Shown: piece after piece, positions 14,167-21,954 of the stretch
How positions within the stretch are numbered: position 1 is the stretch's first letter
Layout: each line of letters opens with the position of its first letter
Made by a program: the position numbers and the translations under genes
Assembly: GCA_937892525.1 (NCBI GenBank)
Contig: CALAEV010000049.1
Span: 1 to 21,979, forward strand
DNA: 21,979 nucleotides
Reading direction: 5' to 3'
Origin: an uncultured Clostridia bacterium
GTDB taxonomy: Bacteria > Bacillota > Clostridia > Oscillospirales > Acutalibacteraceae
The notes under the pieces: model-generated
What the model was told of the DNA's origin: nothing
Databases searched by the model: none
What the model saw: the letters and a program-made list of their open reading frames with translations, nothing else

Positions 14167-16218
14167 CTAAATTGTATTTGCGGTGTTAGAAACTTGTAAA
14201 CTGTGAACTTTTTTCATTACTTGTTTACCGATTTTCTTATGCTCTTCTTTTTGGAAATCTTTATCGACCTCCATAATCTCTTTTGCAAGCTCTTGCGTCT
14301 GCATAAGAACTTTTGTGTCAGTTAAAATGTCAGCAATACGAAGCTTTGGAAGTCCATGTTGACGAGTACCAAAGAAATCTCCAGGACCACGAAGTTTCAA
14401 GTCTTCGTCTGCAATCTTAAAGCCGTCAGTTGTTTCGCACATAATCTTCATACGCTTAACTGCGTCGTCGTTTTTTGCGTCAGTTACAAGAATACAAGAG
14501 GATTTTGCCTGACCTCGACCAACACGGCCACGCAACTGATGAAGCTGTGAAAGACCAAAACGCTCGGCATTCTCAACAACCATAATTACTGCGTTAGGCA
14601 CATCCACACCAACCTCAATAACAACGGTTGAAATAAGAAGTTGTGTTTCGCCACTCTTGAACTTCATCATTATTTCGTCTTTTTTCTTAGGACTCATTTG
14701 ACCGTGAAGCAAATCAAGTTTATAGTCCTTAAAAAGTGGTTGTGCTTTTTTGTAATACTCTTCAGCAGAAAGTACACCTTGCATCATTTCACTTTCTTCC
14801 ACAAGTGGACAAACAATATAAGCCTGATAGCCTGCGTCAAGGTGCTTTCTTATATAGTCAAACATACTGCCACGTTTACCGGAATTAACTGTATATGTTT
14901 CGATTTTTTGTCTGCCAGGTGGTAATTCATCAAGAATTGAAACATTAAGGTCACCAAACATAATAAGACCTAATGTGCGTGGAATTGGTGTTGCCGACAT
15001 AACAAAAACGTGTGGATTTTCACCTTTTGCGCAAAGTCCTGTACGCTGTTTTACACCAAAACGGTGTTGCTCGTCAGTAATTACAAGACCAAGCTTTTTA
15101 AACGCAACATCGTCCTGAATAAGCGCGTGCGTGCCTATAATCAAATCAATTTCGCCGTTTTCTAAACGCTGTTTGAGTTCTTTCTTCTCTTTTGCTTTTG
15201 TGCTACCTGTAAGCAATTCGCAACTAATACCAGTACCCTTAAACATTTTTTCAAATGTTTCAAAATGTTGTGTTGCCAGCACTTCTGTTGGCGCCATAAG
15301 GGCAGATTGCATTTGGTTTTTTGCTGCAGTATAAACTATTGACGCTGCAACGGCAGTTTTACCACTACCAACATCACCTTGCAAAAGTCTGTTCATCTGT
15401 TTGCCACTTTGCATATCAGAAACTGCGTCTTTAACTGCTCTTTTTTGTGCGTTTGTCGGTGTAAACGGTAACAACTTAAAGAAATCTTCTGAATAATCGT
15501 TTTCTATAATATTTCCTGTTTTAACAGTTGAGTTGTCGTTTTTAAGAGTTAACAAGCTTAACTGTAAAATGAATAATTCGTCAAATATAAGTCTGTCACG
15601 AGCATTCTGCAAAGAGGTATCATCTTTTGGAAAATGAATATCCCTTATAGCTCTTTCAAGACTCACAAGATTGAATTTTTTAAGTATATAGTCAGGCAGA
15701 TAATCAGGAATAGAATCGATGTTTTTCAAAGCATTCTCAACTGCTGACTGCACAATTTTTGTTGTTATTGTTTTATTTTGTGGATAAATCGGTCTTATTT
15801 CTACGCTTTTTTCTGATTTCACAAACAAAGGGGTAACCATTTCACGCGCCGAGAATTTGCCTAATGTGAGTTTACCGTAGAAAAGATATTCCTCGCCACT
15901 TTTAAGCATTTTATCAATATACTTGTTATTAAAAAATGTAACTGCAATTACATCTTCACCATCAGTTACTGTGGCTTTTGCAATTAACATTCCACCACGG
16001 ACACGCTCGTTTTTAACAGGAAACATTACTGTACCCTTAATGCACACATTTTCGCCGATTACACATTGTGAAATAGGTAGAATTTTACTCCAATCCTCAT
16101 AAGCACGAGGATAAAAACGAAGAAGTTCCCCAACGGTTGACACACCAAGACTGCGAAAGCCCATTGCACGAGCTTCGCCCACACCCTTGATATACTTAAT
16201 ATCGTCGGAAAACTTCAT
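14167..16218 (-). CDS. recG: ATP-dependent DNA helicase RecG
   Basis: Superfamily 2 double-stranded DNA translocase that regresses stalled replication forks and processes branched recombination intermediates. The N-terminal wedge/OB-fold region is present (about 50-150), then Walker A GDVGSGKT at 281-288, the DEQH box at 382-385, SATPIPRT at 408-415, and QLRGRVGRG at 561-569 (helicase motif VI). From ATG 16218 the protein has 683 residues, the usual size; AAGGTG lies about 8 bases upstream. The longer in-frame start at 16254 would overlap the lipoprotein gene by 23 bases and adds a non-conserved stretch. It is 13 bases after the lipoprotein gene and most likely in the rny-ymdB transcript. It is followed by an unassigned TIM-barrel gene. 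Confidence 0.96.
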   Translation of the reverse strand: MKFSDDIKYIKGVGEARAMGFRSLGVSTVGELLRFYPRAYEDWSKILPISQCVIGENVCIKGTVMFPVKNERVRGGMLIAKATVTDGEDVIAVTFFNNKYIDKMLKSGEEYLFYGKLTLGKFSAREMVTPLFVKSEKSVEIRPIYPQNKTITTKIVQSAVENALKNIDSIPDYLPDYILKKFNLVSLERAIRDIHFPKDDTSLQNARDRLIFDELFILQLSLLTLKNDNSTVKTGNIIENDYSEDFFKLLPFTPTNAQKRAVKDAVSDMQSGKQMNRLLQGDVGSGKTAVAASIVYTAAKNQMQSALMAPTEVLATQHFETFEKMFKGTGISCELLTGSTKAKEKKELKQRLENGEIDLIIGTHALIQDDVAFKKLGLVITDEQHRFGVKQRTGLCAKGENPHVFVMSATPIPRTLGLIMFGDLNVSILDELPPGRQKIETYTVNSGKRGSMFDYIRKHLDAGYQAYIVCPLVEESEMMQGVLSAEEYYKKAQPLFKDYKLDLLHGQMSPKKKDEIMMKFKSGETQLLISTVVIEVGVDVPNAVIMVVENAERFGLSQLHQLRGRVGRGQAKSSCILVTDAKNDDAVKRMKIMCETTDGFKIADEDLKLRGPGDFFGTRQHGLPKLRIADILTDTKVLMQTQELAKEIMEVDKDFQKEEHKKIGKQVMKKVHSLQVSNTANTI

Positions 16219-16231
16219 AATTTTCACCTTA

Positions 16232-17725
16232 TTATAAGTTGTTGTATAAATCAAATGGATTTTCTGATAAATCTGTTTTAATATCTCCAGAAATTACTAC
16301 ATAACCATTTCTGAAAAGCACAGGCACAAAAGGATATTCCTCTGCAAAAATTTCGTAATATTCTTCTGTTGTAATATGACCTGCACGATAACGGAAAAAT
16401 TCTTTTGATGCTTTGCCTGATTTGTCAATTCCTGCACTCAAGCTTCCGTTTTCAAGAAAGAATTGTGATAAATCCATTGAGCCGTCAAGTTTAATTTCAC
16501 CTAAATACATATCATAATTTCCTGCAAAAATGCGCTGATTATAATCTGCAAAAGACAACGGCTTTACATTGATATAAAAACCAAGTTTATTAAGACTATC
16601 GGCAATATGGAAAGCTGCTGCAAGGCGATATTTGTTATCCCTGTTCACGATAAGGTCAAAAGAAAGAGTGTATGCGCCATTTGTTTTTGCCTTGCCTGAA
16701 TATCTCGTGAAGCCACTTCTATCAAGAATCTGCTCTGCAAGAGTTGTGTCACCTTGCGAGTTAATTGCAGAGGTGTTTTCGTAATAATGGGCATCTGGAT
16801 TTACAGGCATCTTTACTGCTTTACCGTGGCCCTGATATGATGAAAGCACAATGTCATCACCATTGAGCCCTGCCGCAATTGCACTACGCACATATTTATT
16901 AAGACCACCGTTATTGTTGTTGAGCCCAAGATAGACCATATTATTAAGCATTACTTCTTCGGTTTTACCTGTAATGCCCATATACTCACAGTTGGACAAA
17001 TCGCTGAAATAAACATCAGTTGCACCAATTTTGAAAGTGTTTTCAGCACTTTTATTTGTATCAACGCCGTAAAGCTTAATTGTTTTTGACTTATCTGCAG
17101 CGCTTACAAGCTTATTTTCAAGCACATAATAATCGCCACTACCGGTAGGGATTGCGTTTTGAATATCGGCTGTACCCTCTTTAACAACAGGGAAACAAAG
17201 CTTTGCTCCTGCATAAACATCAGAATAATCGAGAGTAAACGCTACCGTAAATTTTGAAACTGCAGTTGCACCTGATATACCGTTAAGATAGCCTGACCAA
17301 CCATACGACGCTTTTGCAAGATTGAAAGAATACACAACATCATAAGCATTGATTGGTTGTGAGCCACGACAAACTGCGTCTGCTCGCAACTGAACAGTTG
17401 CAGTTTTACCGTTTACCGATATGCTTTCTGCAATTATAGGATTCGTGTTGTAATTTTTGTCAACGGAAAAGAGTGGCTCGAAAATCAAGTTACAGATATA
17501 AAGATTTTCGTTACTCTTTGCGAAATAGGGATTTAAACCGTCAGTTTCGTTATATGGTAATGAGATTACCCCATCACCTTTTGGTGAAGCGTCGTTATTG
17601 GTGCTCACATTTTGTTGAGTAGTGTCTGTTGTTGGTTCATTTTCAATAGGAGTTTTCTCTCCACAAGCAGAAAAGAGCATAGTAACACACAAAAGTAATG
17701 CAATTGTTTTTAACGCATTTTTCAT
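16232..17725 (-). CDS. Peptide-type ABC transporter substrate-binding lipoprotein (SBP family 5)
   Basis: Exported lipoprotein of 497 residues. The N terminus has a short basic region, a hydrophobic core, and the lipobox LFSAC with Cys21 as the lipidation site, followed by a Thr/Asn/Asp-rich linker to about residue 50. The mature part has the family-5 (peptide/nickel) layout, with ISLPYNETDGLNPYFAKSNE at its start, the ADAVCRGSQPINAYDVVYSF segment, and a C-terminal binding-lobe stretch. Its start, ATG 17725, has GAGGTGA directly upstream, inside the last codons of ymdB, and the gap between genes is 4 bases, so translation is probably coupled. No permease or ATPase gene is nearby, so the ligand and transporter are unknown; it may work with transporters elsewhere or be a sensor. 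Family assignment is good, ligand unassigned. Confidence 0.85.
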   Translation of the reverse strand: MKNALKTIALLLCVTMLFSACGEKTPIENEPTTDTTQQNVSTNNDASPKGDGVISLPYNETDGLNPYFAKSNENLYICNLIFEPLFSVDKNYNTNPIIAESISVNGKTATVQLRADAVCRGSQPINAYDVVYSFNLAKASYGWSGYLNGISGATAVSKFTVAFTLDYSDVYAGAKLCFPVVKEGTADIQNAIPTGSGDYYVLENKLVSAADKSKTIKLYGVDTNKSAENTFKIGATDVYFSDLSNCEYMGITGKTEEVMLNNMVYLGLNNNNGGLNKYVRSAIAAGLNGDDIVLSSYQGHGKAVKMPVNPDAHYYENTSAINSQGDTTLAEQILDRSGFTRYSGKAKTNGAYTLSFDLIVNRDNKYRLAAAFHIADSLNKLGFYINVKPLSFADYNQRIFAGNYDMYLGEIKLDGSMDLSQFFLENGSLSAGIDKSGKASKEFFRYRAGHITTEEYYEIFAEEYPFVPVLFRNGYVVISGDIKTDLSENPFDLYNNL

Positions 17726-17729
17726 TGTG

Positions 17730-18515
17730 TCACCTCACTGTAATAGCCGTTGCCTCAACTGTTTTTCCTATATCACGGTCAACAGTAAACACGCATCCTT
17801 GCATAAAACAAGGAGTGTCTGCATTTTCAAACATTGGGGCAAAGCCTTTTCTGAATTTTTCTATAATTATTTCTTTTTTCACGCCTAAAACAGACTCTTC
17901 TGGCCCTGTCATACCCAAATCTGTGATATAACCTGTGCCATTTGCCATAACTTGAGCGTCAGAAGTCTGAATATGAGTATGTGTGCCGAAAACTGCACTG
18001 ACTTTTCCGTCAAGAAAATAACCAAGAGCTTTTTTCTCGGCAGTTGCTTCTGCGTGGAAATCAACAACTATGATTTTTGTCTCTTTTTTAAGCTCATCAA
18101 TGACTTTTTCAGCAGTTTCAAAGGGGTCGCCGTGACCTTCAAGCCAAACACGGCCTAAAAGATTGATAACGCCAACCCTATAAGCACCTTTGTCGATTAT
18201 GCCGTAACCTTTGCCCCATACTCCGTCACCAAAGTTTGCAGGACGAATTACAGCATCGGCACTATCAAGGTATTCGTAAATTTCGCGACGCTTAAAAGAG
18301 TGGTTGCCACCTGTAATAAAATCTGCACCACTTGTGAAAATGCTGTTACAGGATTGTGGCAACATACCGTTTCCAACTGCTGAATTTTCACCATTGACAA
18401 TACAAACATCAATGTTGTTTTCTCTTTTGAAATCTGCAAGTTTTTTTCGTAAAAACTCGCAACCACTTGCACCGACAACATCGCCGATGCAAAGAATTTT
18501 AATATTGCGTGACAT
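17730..18515 (-). CDS. ymdB: YmdB-family metallophosphodiesterase
   Basis: Binuclear-metal phosphodiesterase of the YmdB/DR1281 family; in Bacillus subtilis YmdB acts on 2',3'-cyclic nucleotides and affects biofilm gene expression. Metal-binding motifs seen: GDVVG (11-15), NGEN (41-44), GGNHSF (69-74), HAEATAEK (154-161) and GTHTHIQTSD (177-186), then GMTGP. The usual GNHTWD is replaced by GNHSFK, which keeps Asn and His but not the following Trp-Asp. Length 261 residues is typical. ATG 18515 is chosen; an in-frame GTG at 18524 lacks a better SD, and the upstream GGTG is itself weak. It follows rny by 71 bases; rny-ymdB order is also that of Bacillus, supporting a shared RNA-turnover role. 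Confidence 0.93.
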   Translation of the reverse strand: MSRNIKILCIGDVVGASGCEFLRKKLADFKRENNIDVCIVNGENSAVGNGMLPQSCNSIFTSGADFITGGNHSFKRREIYEYLDSADAVIRPANFGDGVWGKGYGIIDKGAYRVGVINLLGRVWLEGHGDPFETAEKVIDELKKETKIIVVDFHAEATAEKKALGYFLDGKVSAVFGTHTHIQTSDAQVMANGTGYITDLGMTGPEESVLGVKKEIIIEKFRKGFAPMFENADTPCFMQGCVFTVDRDIGKTVEATAITVR

Positions 18516-18546
18516 TATGCACACCGTTTCTATATATAGATTATTT

Positions 18547-18575
18547 TGCCCCGAAGCCGTTCTGACATCGGGGCA
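18547..18575 (-). other. Intercistronic hairpin between rny and ymdB
   Basis: 8-bp perfect stem TGCCCCGA/TCGGGGCA with a 13-base loop, 11 bases after the rny stop. In the direction of transcription it is followed by AAAATAATC, not a U tract, so it is unlikely to be a strong terminator. A 12-base palindrome TCTATATATAGA (18529-18540) lies between it and ymdB. It may be an mRNA processing or 3'-end stabilising element, or, for plus-strand antisense transcripts, a terminator (followed by TAGTTTTT). Confidence 0.55.
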
Positions 18576-18586
18576 TAGTTTTTAGA

Positions 18587-20137
18587 TTACTTAGCGAAAT
18601 CGATTACACGATTTTCTCTAACAATGTTGACTTTGATTTGACCTGGATATTCAAGCTCGTCTTCGATTTTCTTTGCGATATCACGAGCAACAATAACCAT
18701 TTTTTCGTCTGAAATCTGGTCAGGATTAACCATAATTCTGATTTCACGACCTGCCTGAATAGCAAAAGATTTTTCAACACCTTCAAATGATGTTGCGATT
18801 TCTTCAAGCTTTTCAAGACGCTTAATGTAGTTCTGAACATTTTCACGACGAGCACCAGGACGAGCAGCTGAAATAGCATCAGCAGCCTGAACGAGCACAG
18901 CAACAATTGTTTTTGCTTCAACATCGCCATGGTGAGCCTGAATTGCATGAACAACCTTGTCGTTTTCTTTGTATTTCTTAGCAGCCTCAACACCAAGGTC
19001 AATATGTGTGCCTTCAAATTCACGGTCAAGTGCCTTACCTATATCGTGAAGAAGACCTGCGCGTTTTGCCTGTTTAACATCTGCACCAAGTTCTTGTGCC
19101 ATAAGGCCTGCAATATAAGAAACTTCAAGTGAGTGGTTAAGTACGTTTTGACCAAAACTTGTACGGTATTTAAGTTTACCGAGAAGTTTAACGAGTTCAG
19201 GGTGAACACCGTTAACGCCTGCATCAACAACTGCGCGTTCACCTGTCTGCTTGATTGTATGCTCAACTTCACGCTTTGATTTTTCAAACATTTCTTCAAT
19301 GCGTGCAGGGTGAATTCGACCATCTTGAATAAGTTTTTCAAGAGTAAGTCTTGCTACCTCACGGCGAACAGGGTCAAAGCTTGAAACTGTGATTGCTTCA
19401 GGAGTATCGTCAATAATAAGGTCAACACCTGTGATTGTTTCAAGAGTACGAATGTTACGGCCCTCACGACCGATAATTCTACCCTTCATTTCGTCATTTG
19501 GAAGTGCAACAACAGAAACTGTTGCTTCAGCAGCATGGTCAGCTGCGCAACGCTGAATTGCACCTGAAATAATTTCGCGTGCAAGATTATCGCTTTCGTC
19601 ACGAGTGCGCTGTTCAAAATCCATAATTTTGAGAGCTTTTTCGTGAGTAAGTTGCTCGTCAAGTTCCTGCATAAGAAGTGCTTTAGCCTGTTCTTTGCTA
19701 TAACCACTAACTTTTTCGAGCATTTCAAGTTGACTGCGTTTGAGCATTTCAACTTCTTCCATTTTAGCATCAGCAGCTTTAAGCTTTTCTGCTAAAAGTT
19801 CTTCTTTCTTTTCAAGATTTTCTGTTTTCTTGTCAAGATTTTCTTCTTTTTGGTTAAGTCTGTTTTCTTGACGTTGTACCTCTGCGCGTCTTTCACGAAG
19901 TTCTTTATCAACTTCACTTCTTAACTTGTGTATTTCATCTTTAGCCTCAAGAATAGCTTCTTTTTTCTTACTTTCAGCAGTCTGGACTGCCTGATTAACA
20001 ATTCTTAATGCTTCTTCATTAGCAGAGCCTATTTTAGCTTCAGCAACCTTTTTACGATAAAGATTACCTATTGCGAAGCCAATTACTCCGAATACAACAG
20101 CAGAGACAACGGCAAGAATAATGGTAATAGGTTCCAT
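18587..20137 (-). CDS. rny: Ribonuclease Y
   Basis: Membrane-anchored endoribonuclease that starts bulk mRNA decay in Firmicutes lacking RNase E. From ATG 20137 the product has 516 residues. In order: one N-terminal membrane helix (about 5-25), a long charged coiled coil (about 30-150), a KH domain with GRIIGREGRN (219-228), and an HD domain with LLHDIGKAL, whose His364-Asp365 pair should bind metal. The chosen start has GGAGGG upstream and gives the expected membrane anchor at once; the in-frame upstream start at 20212 would add 25 residues and put that anchor behind a non-family extension. It has its own strong promoter and is the first gene of the row rny-ymdB-lipoprotein-recG. Confidence 0.97.
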   Translation of the reverse strand: MEPITIILAVVSAVVFGVIGFAIGNLYRKKVAEAKIGSANEEALRIVNQAVQTAESKKKEAILEAKDEIHKLRSEVDKELRERRAEVQRQENRLNQKEENLDKKTENLEKKEELLAEKLKAADAKMEEVEMLKRSQLEMLEKVSGYSKEQAKALLMQELDEQLTHEKALKIMDFEQRTRDESDNLAREIISGAIQRCAADHAAEATVSVVALPNDEMKGRIIGREGRNIRTLETITGVDLIIDDTPEAITVSSFDPVRREVARLTLEKLIQDGRIHPARIEEMFEKSKREVEHTIKQTGERAVVDAGVNGVHPELVKLLGKLKYRTSFGQNVLNHSLEVSYIAGLMAQELGADVKQAKRAGLLHDIGKALDREFEGTHIDLGVEAAKKYKENDKVVHAIQAHHGDVEAKTIVAVLVQAADAISAARPGARRENVQNYIKRLEKLEEIATSFEGVEKSFAIQAGREIRIMVNPDQISDEKMVIVARDIAKKIEDELEYPGQIKVNIVRENRVIDFAK

Positions 20138-20247
20138 TATGTCGTTCCCTCCTAAATAATATTTAATTTCAAAAGATATATCAAAAATATGTAATGAAAT
20201 TAAGAGTATCAAGCACAGGAATACTATTATCCCATACTATCTTTTAT

Positions 20248-20276
20248 ATTTTACACAAAAATAGACACAATGTCAA
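20248..20276 (-). promoter_or_regulatory. Promoter of the rny operon
   Basis: Perfect -35 TTGACA (20276-20271 on the minus strand), 17-base spacer, -10 TAAAAT (20253-20248). The start would be near 20240, giving a leader of about 100 bases before the rny ATG. This is one of the two strongest sigma-A-like promoters in the window. Confidence 0.8.
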
Positions 20277-20334
20277 GGTGTTTAACCGTAGAATGTAGAG
20301 TGCAAAATAACACACCTCTTAAAAACATAAAAAA

Positions 20335-20360
20335 GCAGGGGTAATGAAGTGAACCCCTGC
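20335..20360 (-). terminator. Intrinsic terminator after the dockerin gene
   Basis: 8-bp stem GCAGGGGT/ACCCCTGC with a 10-base loop. On the minus strand it is followed by TTTTTTATGTTTTT, a strong U tract. It lies 50 bases after the stop of the dockerin gene and upstream of the rny promoter, so it separates the two units. Confidence 0.9.
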
Positions 20361-20410
20361 CTTACTATAATATTTTTTGCCTATATAAATAAAACTATCC
20401 CCTCTGTGTA

Positions 20411-21466
20411 CTATTCTCTTGTTTGTGAGATTTTAGAAGCTGTTCCACCAACATACTGGTCCATTGTGCCTTTGTCAGCCGCATTAATTGTTCCACTAGC
20501 ATCAATGTCAGCTGCTAATTTGTAAACTCCTACAAGTTTCGAAGCCGTCCCTCCAACATACTGGTCAACTGTACCCTTATCGGCAGCATTAATCTGACCA
20601 TTGCCGTCTACATCACCGAAAATAATAATTGTATATGTATCAACGATTGTGTCGGCACTGTTCTTAACATTTACAATTGCACCTGTACCATTTATATAGC
20701 CTGATGAGTTTGCAACAATTTCAAAGCTACCATTATTAACTTTAATATATTCTTCAACATTGTCGCCAGGGGTAATACCGTAAATATACTTATTTGTTGC
20801 ATCAACTACTGTTGCCTTTCCTGACTCTGCAACAAGTTCAGCGCTACCTGATGTGATTGTGACAGATTGTGATGCATTTGTTACGTTGATATTTTCAACA
20901 TTTTCAGGGATTGATGTAATTGTTGTGCCACTTGTTGTAGCACCGAAATAAAGCATACCCTCTATATTATCTTCGGTCTTTGCAGACTCAGTAACACATT
21001 TTACCAATGCTTCACCTGAAATATCTGACTTTGCCGTAATTGTGAATGTTAAAACTGTTTTATTATCGATAGTTGAAACTGTATCATTAGCTCCACCAAT
21101 ATATGTAACAAGCACAAAACCAAATTTTGAACTGTCTACATTTGTATTTTCATAAATTTTTGATGTATCAACAGCTGTTAAATCGGTTGTTACCTCTGCA
21201 ACAGCATAGCTTGTAAGAGTTGCAGTTTCATTACTTACTGTAACCATTGTCTTATCATAAAAAACAGGGATTGATGCAGTTGCAACAGGATAGTCAGCCG
21301 ATGCTGTTACGGTGACGGTTGCAGACTGACCTGCTGAAAGCTCGGTTTTATCAATTGAAATTGCAATTGATGTGTTTTTTGTGTTAGCAACAGTACCAAC
21401 AACAAAAATAGATGCAACAAGAACAACTGCCACAATAATTGCTATTACTTTATTTCTATTTTTCAT
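20411..21466 (-). CDS. Cell-surface or secreted protein with cohesin-like module and C-terminal type I dockerin
   Basis: 351-residue exported protein. Residues 7-26 form an N-terminal hydrophobic segment after a basic start; no lipobox is seen, so it is either a signal peptide or a single membrane anchor. Residues 31-204 resemble a cohesin beta-sandwich: SIAISIDKTELSAGQSATVT, then IPVFYDKTMV, FGFVLVTYIGG and VLTFTITAKSD. Residues 207-283 look like the small beta domain often placed before clostridial dockerins (GITPGDNVEEYI...YTIIIFGDV). Residues 284-345 are a dockerin with two calcium loops, DVDGNGQINAAD (285-296) and DIDASGTINAAD (320-331), each followed by KGTxDQYVGGTASK. Cohesins bind dockerins, so one protein with both suggests a scaffold or adaptor in a cellulosome-like assembly. 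Start ATG 21466 has AAGGGGC upstream. The dockerin call is firm, the cohesin call probable. Confidence 0.85.
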   Translation of the reverse strand: MKNRNKVIAIIVAVVLVASIFVVGTVANTKNTSIAISIDKTELSAGQSATVTVTASADYPVATASIPVFYDKTMVTVSNETATLTSYAVAEVTTDLTAVDTSKIYENTNVDSSKFGFVLVTYIGGANDTVSTIDNKTVLTFTITAKSDISGEALVKCVTESAKTEDNIEGMLYFGATTSGTTITSIPENVENINVTNASQSVTITSGSAELVAESGKATVVDATNKYIYGITPGDNVEEYIKVNNGSFEIVANSSGYINGTGAIVNVKNSADTIVDTYTIIIFGDVDGNGQINAADKGTVDQYVGGTASKLVGVYKLAADIDASGTINAADKGTMDQYVGGTASKISQTRE

Positions 21467-21497
21467 AACAACAGCCCCTTTATGGACACTTTTTTAT

Positions 21498-21526
21498 ATT
21501 GTAACATTTTGTGTTTTTTTAGTCAA
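21498..21526 (-). promoter_or_regulatory. Promoter of the cohesin/dockerin gene
   Basis: On the minus strand TTGACT (21526-21521), a 17-base spacer ending in TGT (extended -10), then TACAAT (21503-21498). Start of transcription would be near 21491, about 25 bases before the coding sequence. The strong match suggests that the gene is well expressed as a single unit. Confidence 0.75.
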
Positions 21527-21542
21527 TACTCAAAGAGAGTAT

Positions 21543-21716
21543 ATATGAACGCAAAGTGCAAAATGCAAAGCGCAAAGTGTAGAAACTGTGTTGCGAATTA
21601 TAGATTACACCTCATCAGTCAACTTCGTTGACAGCTTCTCCTCAAGGAGAAGCCTAAATCTTGCCTTCCCCTTGAGGGGAAGGGGGACCGCTTGCGGTGG
21701 ATGAGGTGTTATACAA
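21543..21716 (-). repeat. Composite hairpin-rich dispersed repeat, copy 2 (inverted relative to copy 1)
   Basis: Read on the plus strand: four exact 7-base units GCAAAGT/GCAAAAT/GCAAAGC/GCAAAGT (21551-21578); linker GTTGCGAATTATA; then a hairpin core bounded by 10-bp inverted ends ACACCTCATC (21607-21616) and GATGAGGTGT (21700-21709). Inside are GTCAAC/GTTGAC, GCTTCTCCT/AGGAGAAGC, CCTTCCCC/GGGGAAGG and ACCGC/GCGGT hairpins. Reversed, the order core-linker-heptads equals that of 12285-12460, with three heptads there and four here. The intergenic stretch 21467-21843 holds only this, the dockerin gene's promoter and a terminator. Confidence 0.75.
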
Positions 21717-21788
21717 AGAGCCCACAAACTATAATTTGTTAATACAAAATTCCATTTTTCATTATGCTTTTTACTAAAAACGCAAAAA

Positions 21789-21812
21789 CCCCCAAGGGGT
21801 TAACCTTGGGGG
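21789..21812 (-). terminator. Intrinsic terminator after the small peptide gene
   Basis: 9-bp stem CCCCCAAGG/CCTTGGGGG with a 6-base loop; on the minus strand it is followed by TTTTTGCGTTTTTAG. It lies 31 bases after the small gene's stop, and on the plus strand it also has AAAAATTATTTTTT behind it. It isolates the peptide gene from the downstream dockerin gene. Confidence 0.9.
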
Positions 21813-21843
21813 AAAAATTATTTTTTAAGTTTTGGGAGGTTTA

Positions 21844-21954
21844 TTAACCCCACCACTGACCTCCATTAGAGTCATTTTCATTAATGGAGAGTGTAATTAC
21901 ATCTTCGATTTCGTAAACTGTTACGTCGAAATCTGGTGTTAAATATTCACGCAT
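21844..21954 (-). CDS. Small acidic peptide (36 residues) ending in GGQWWG, unknown function
   Basis: Not recognised as a named family. The frame starts at ATG 21954 with AAAGGAG (21964-21970) 9 bases upstream, and ends in two successive TAA stops followed by a strong terminator, so expression signals surround it fully on the 3' side. The peptide starts MREYLTPDFDV, has EIEDVITLS at residues 15-23, then an Asn/Asp/Ser stretch (25-30), and ends GGQWWG. It has eight acidic residues and one basic one, no cysteine, and no hydrophobic signal or membrane segment. The split into a folded acidic front half, a DVIT-S hinge and a short Gly/Trp tail resembles leader/core layouts of peptide precursors, but no modifying enzyme, protease or exporter gene is visible; upstream sequence is outside the window. 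It could also be a small regulatory protein. Confidence 0.7.
   Translation of the reverse strand: MREYLTPDFDVTVYEIEDVITLSINENDSNGGQWWG

Noticed and set aside
20281..20310. GTAGAGTGCAAAATAAC resembling the heptad part of the composite repeat
   Set aside because: Only one partial unit and no linker or hairpin core; too short to call a repeat remnant.
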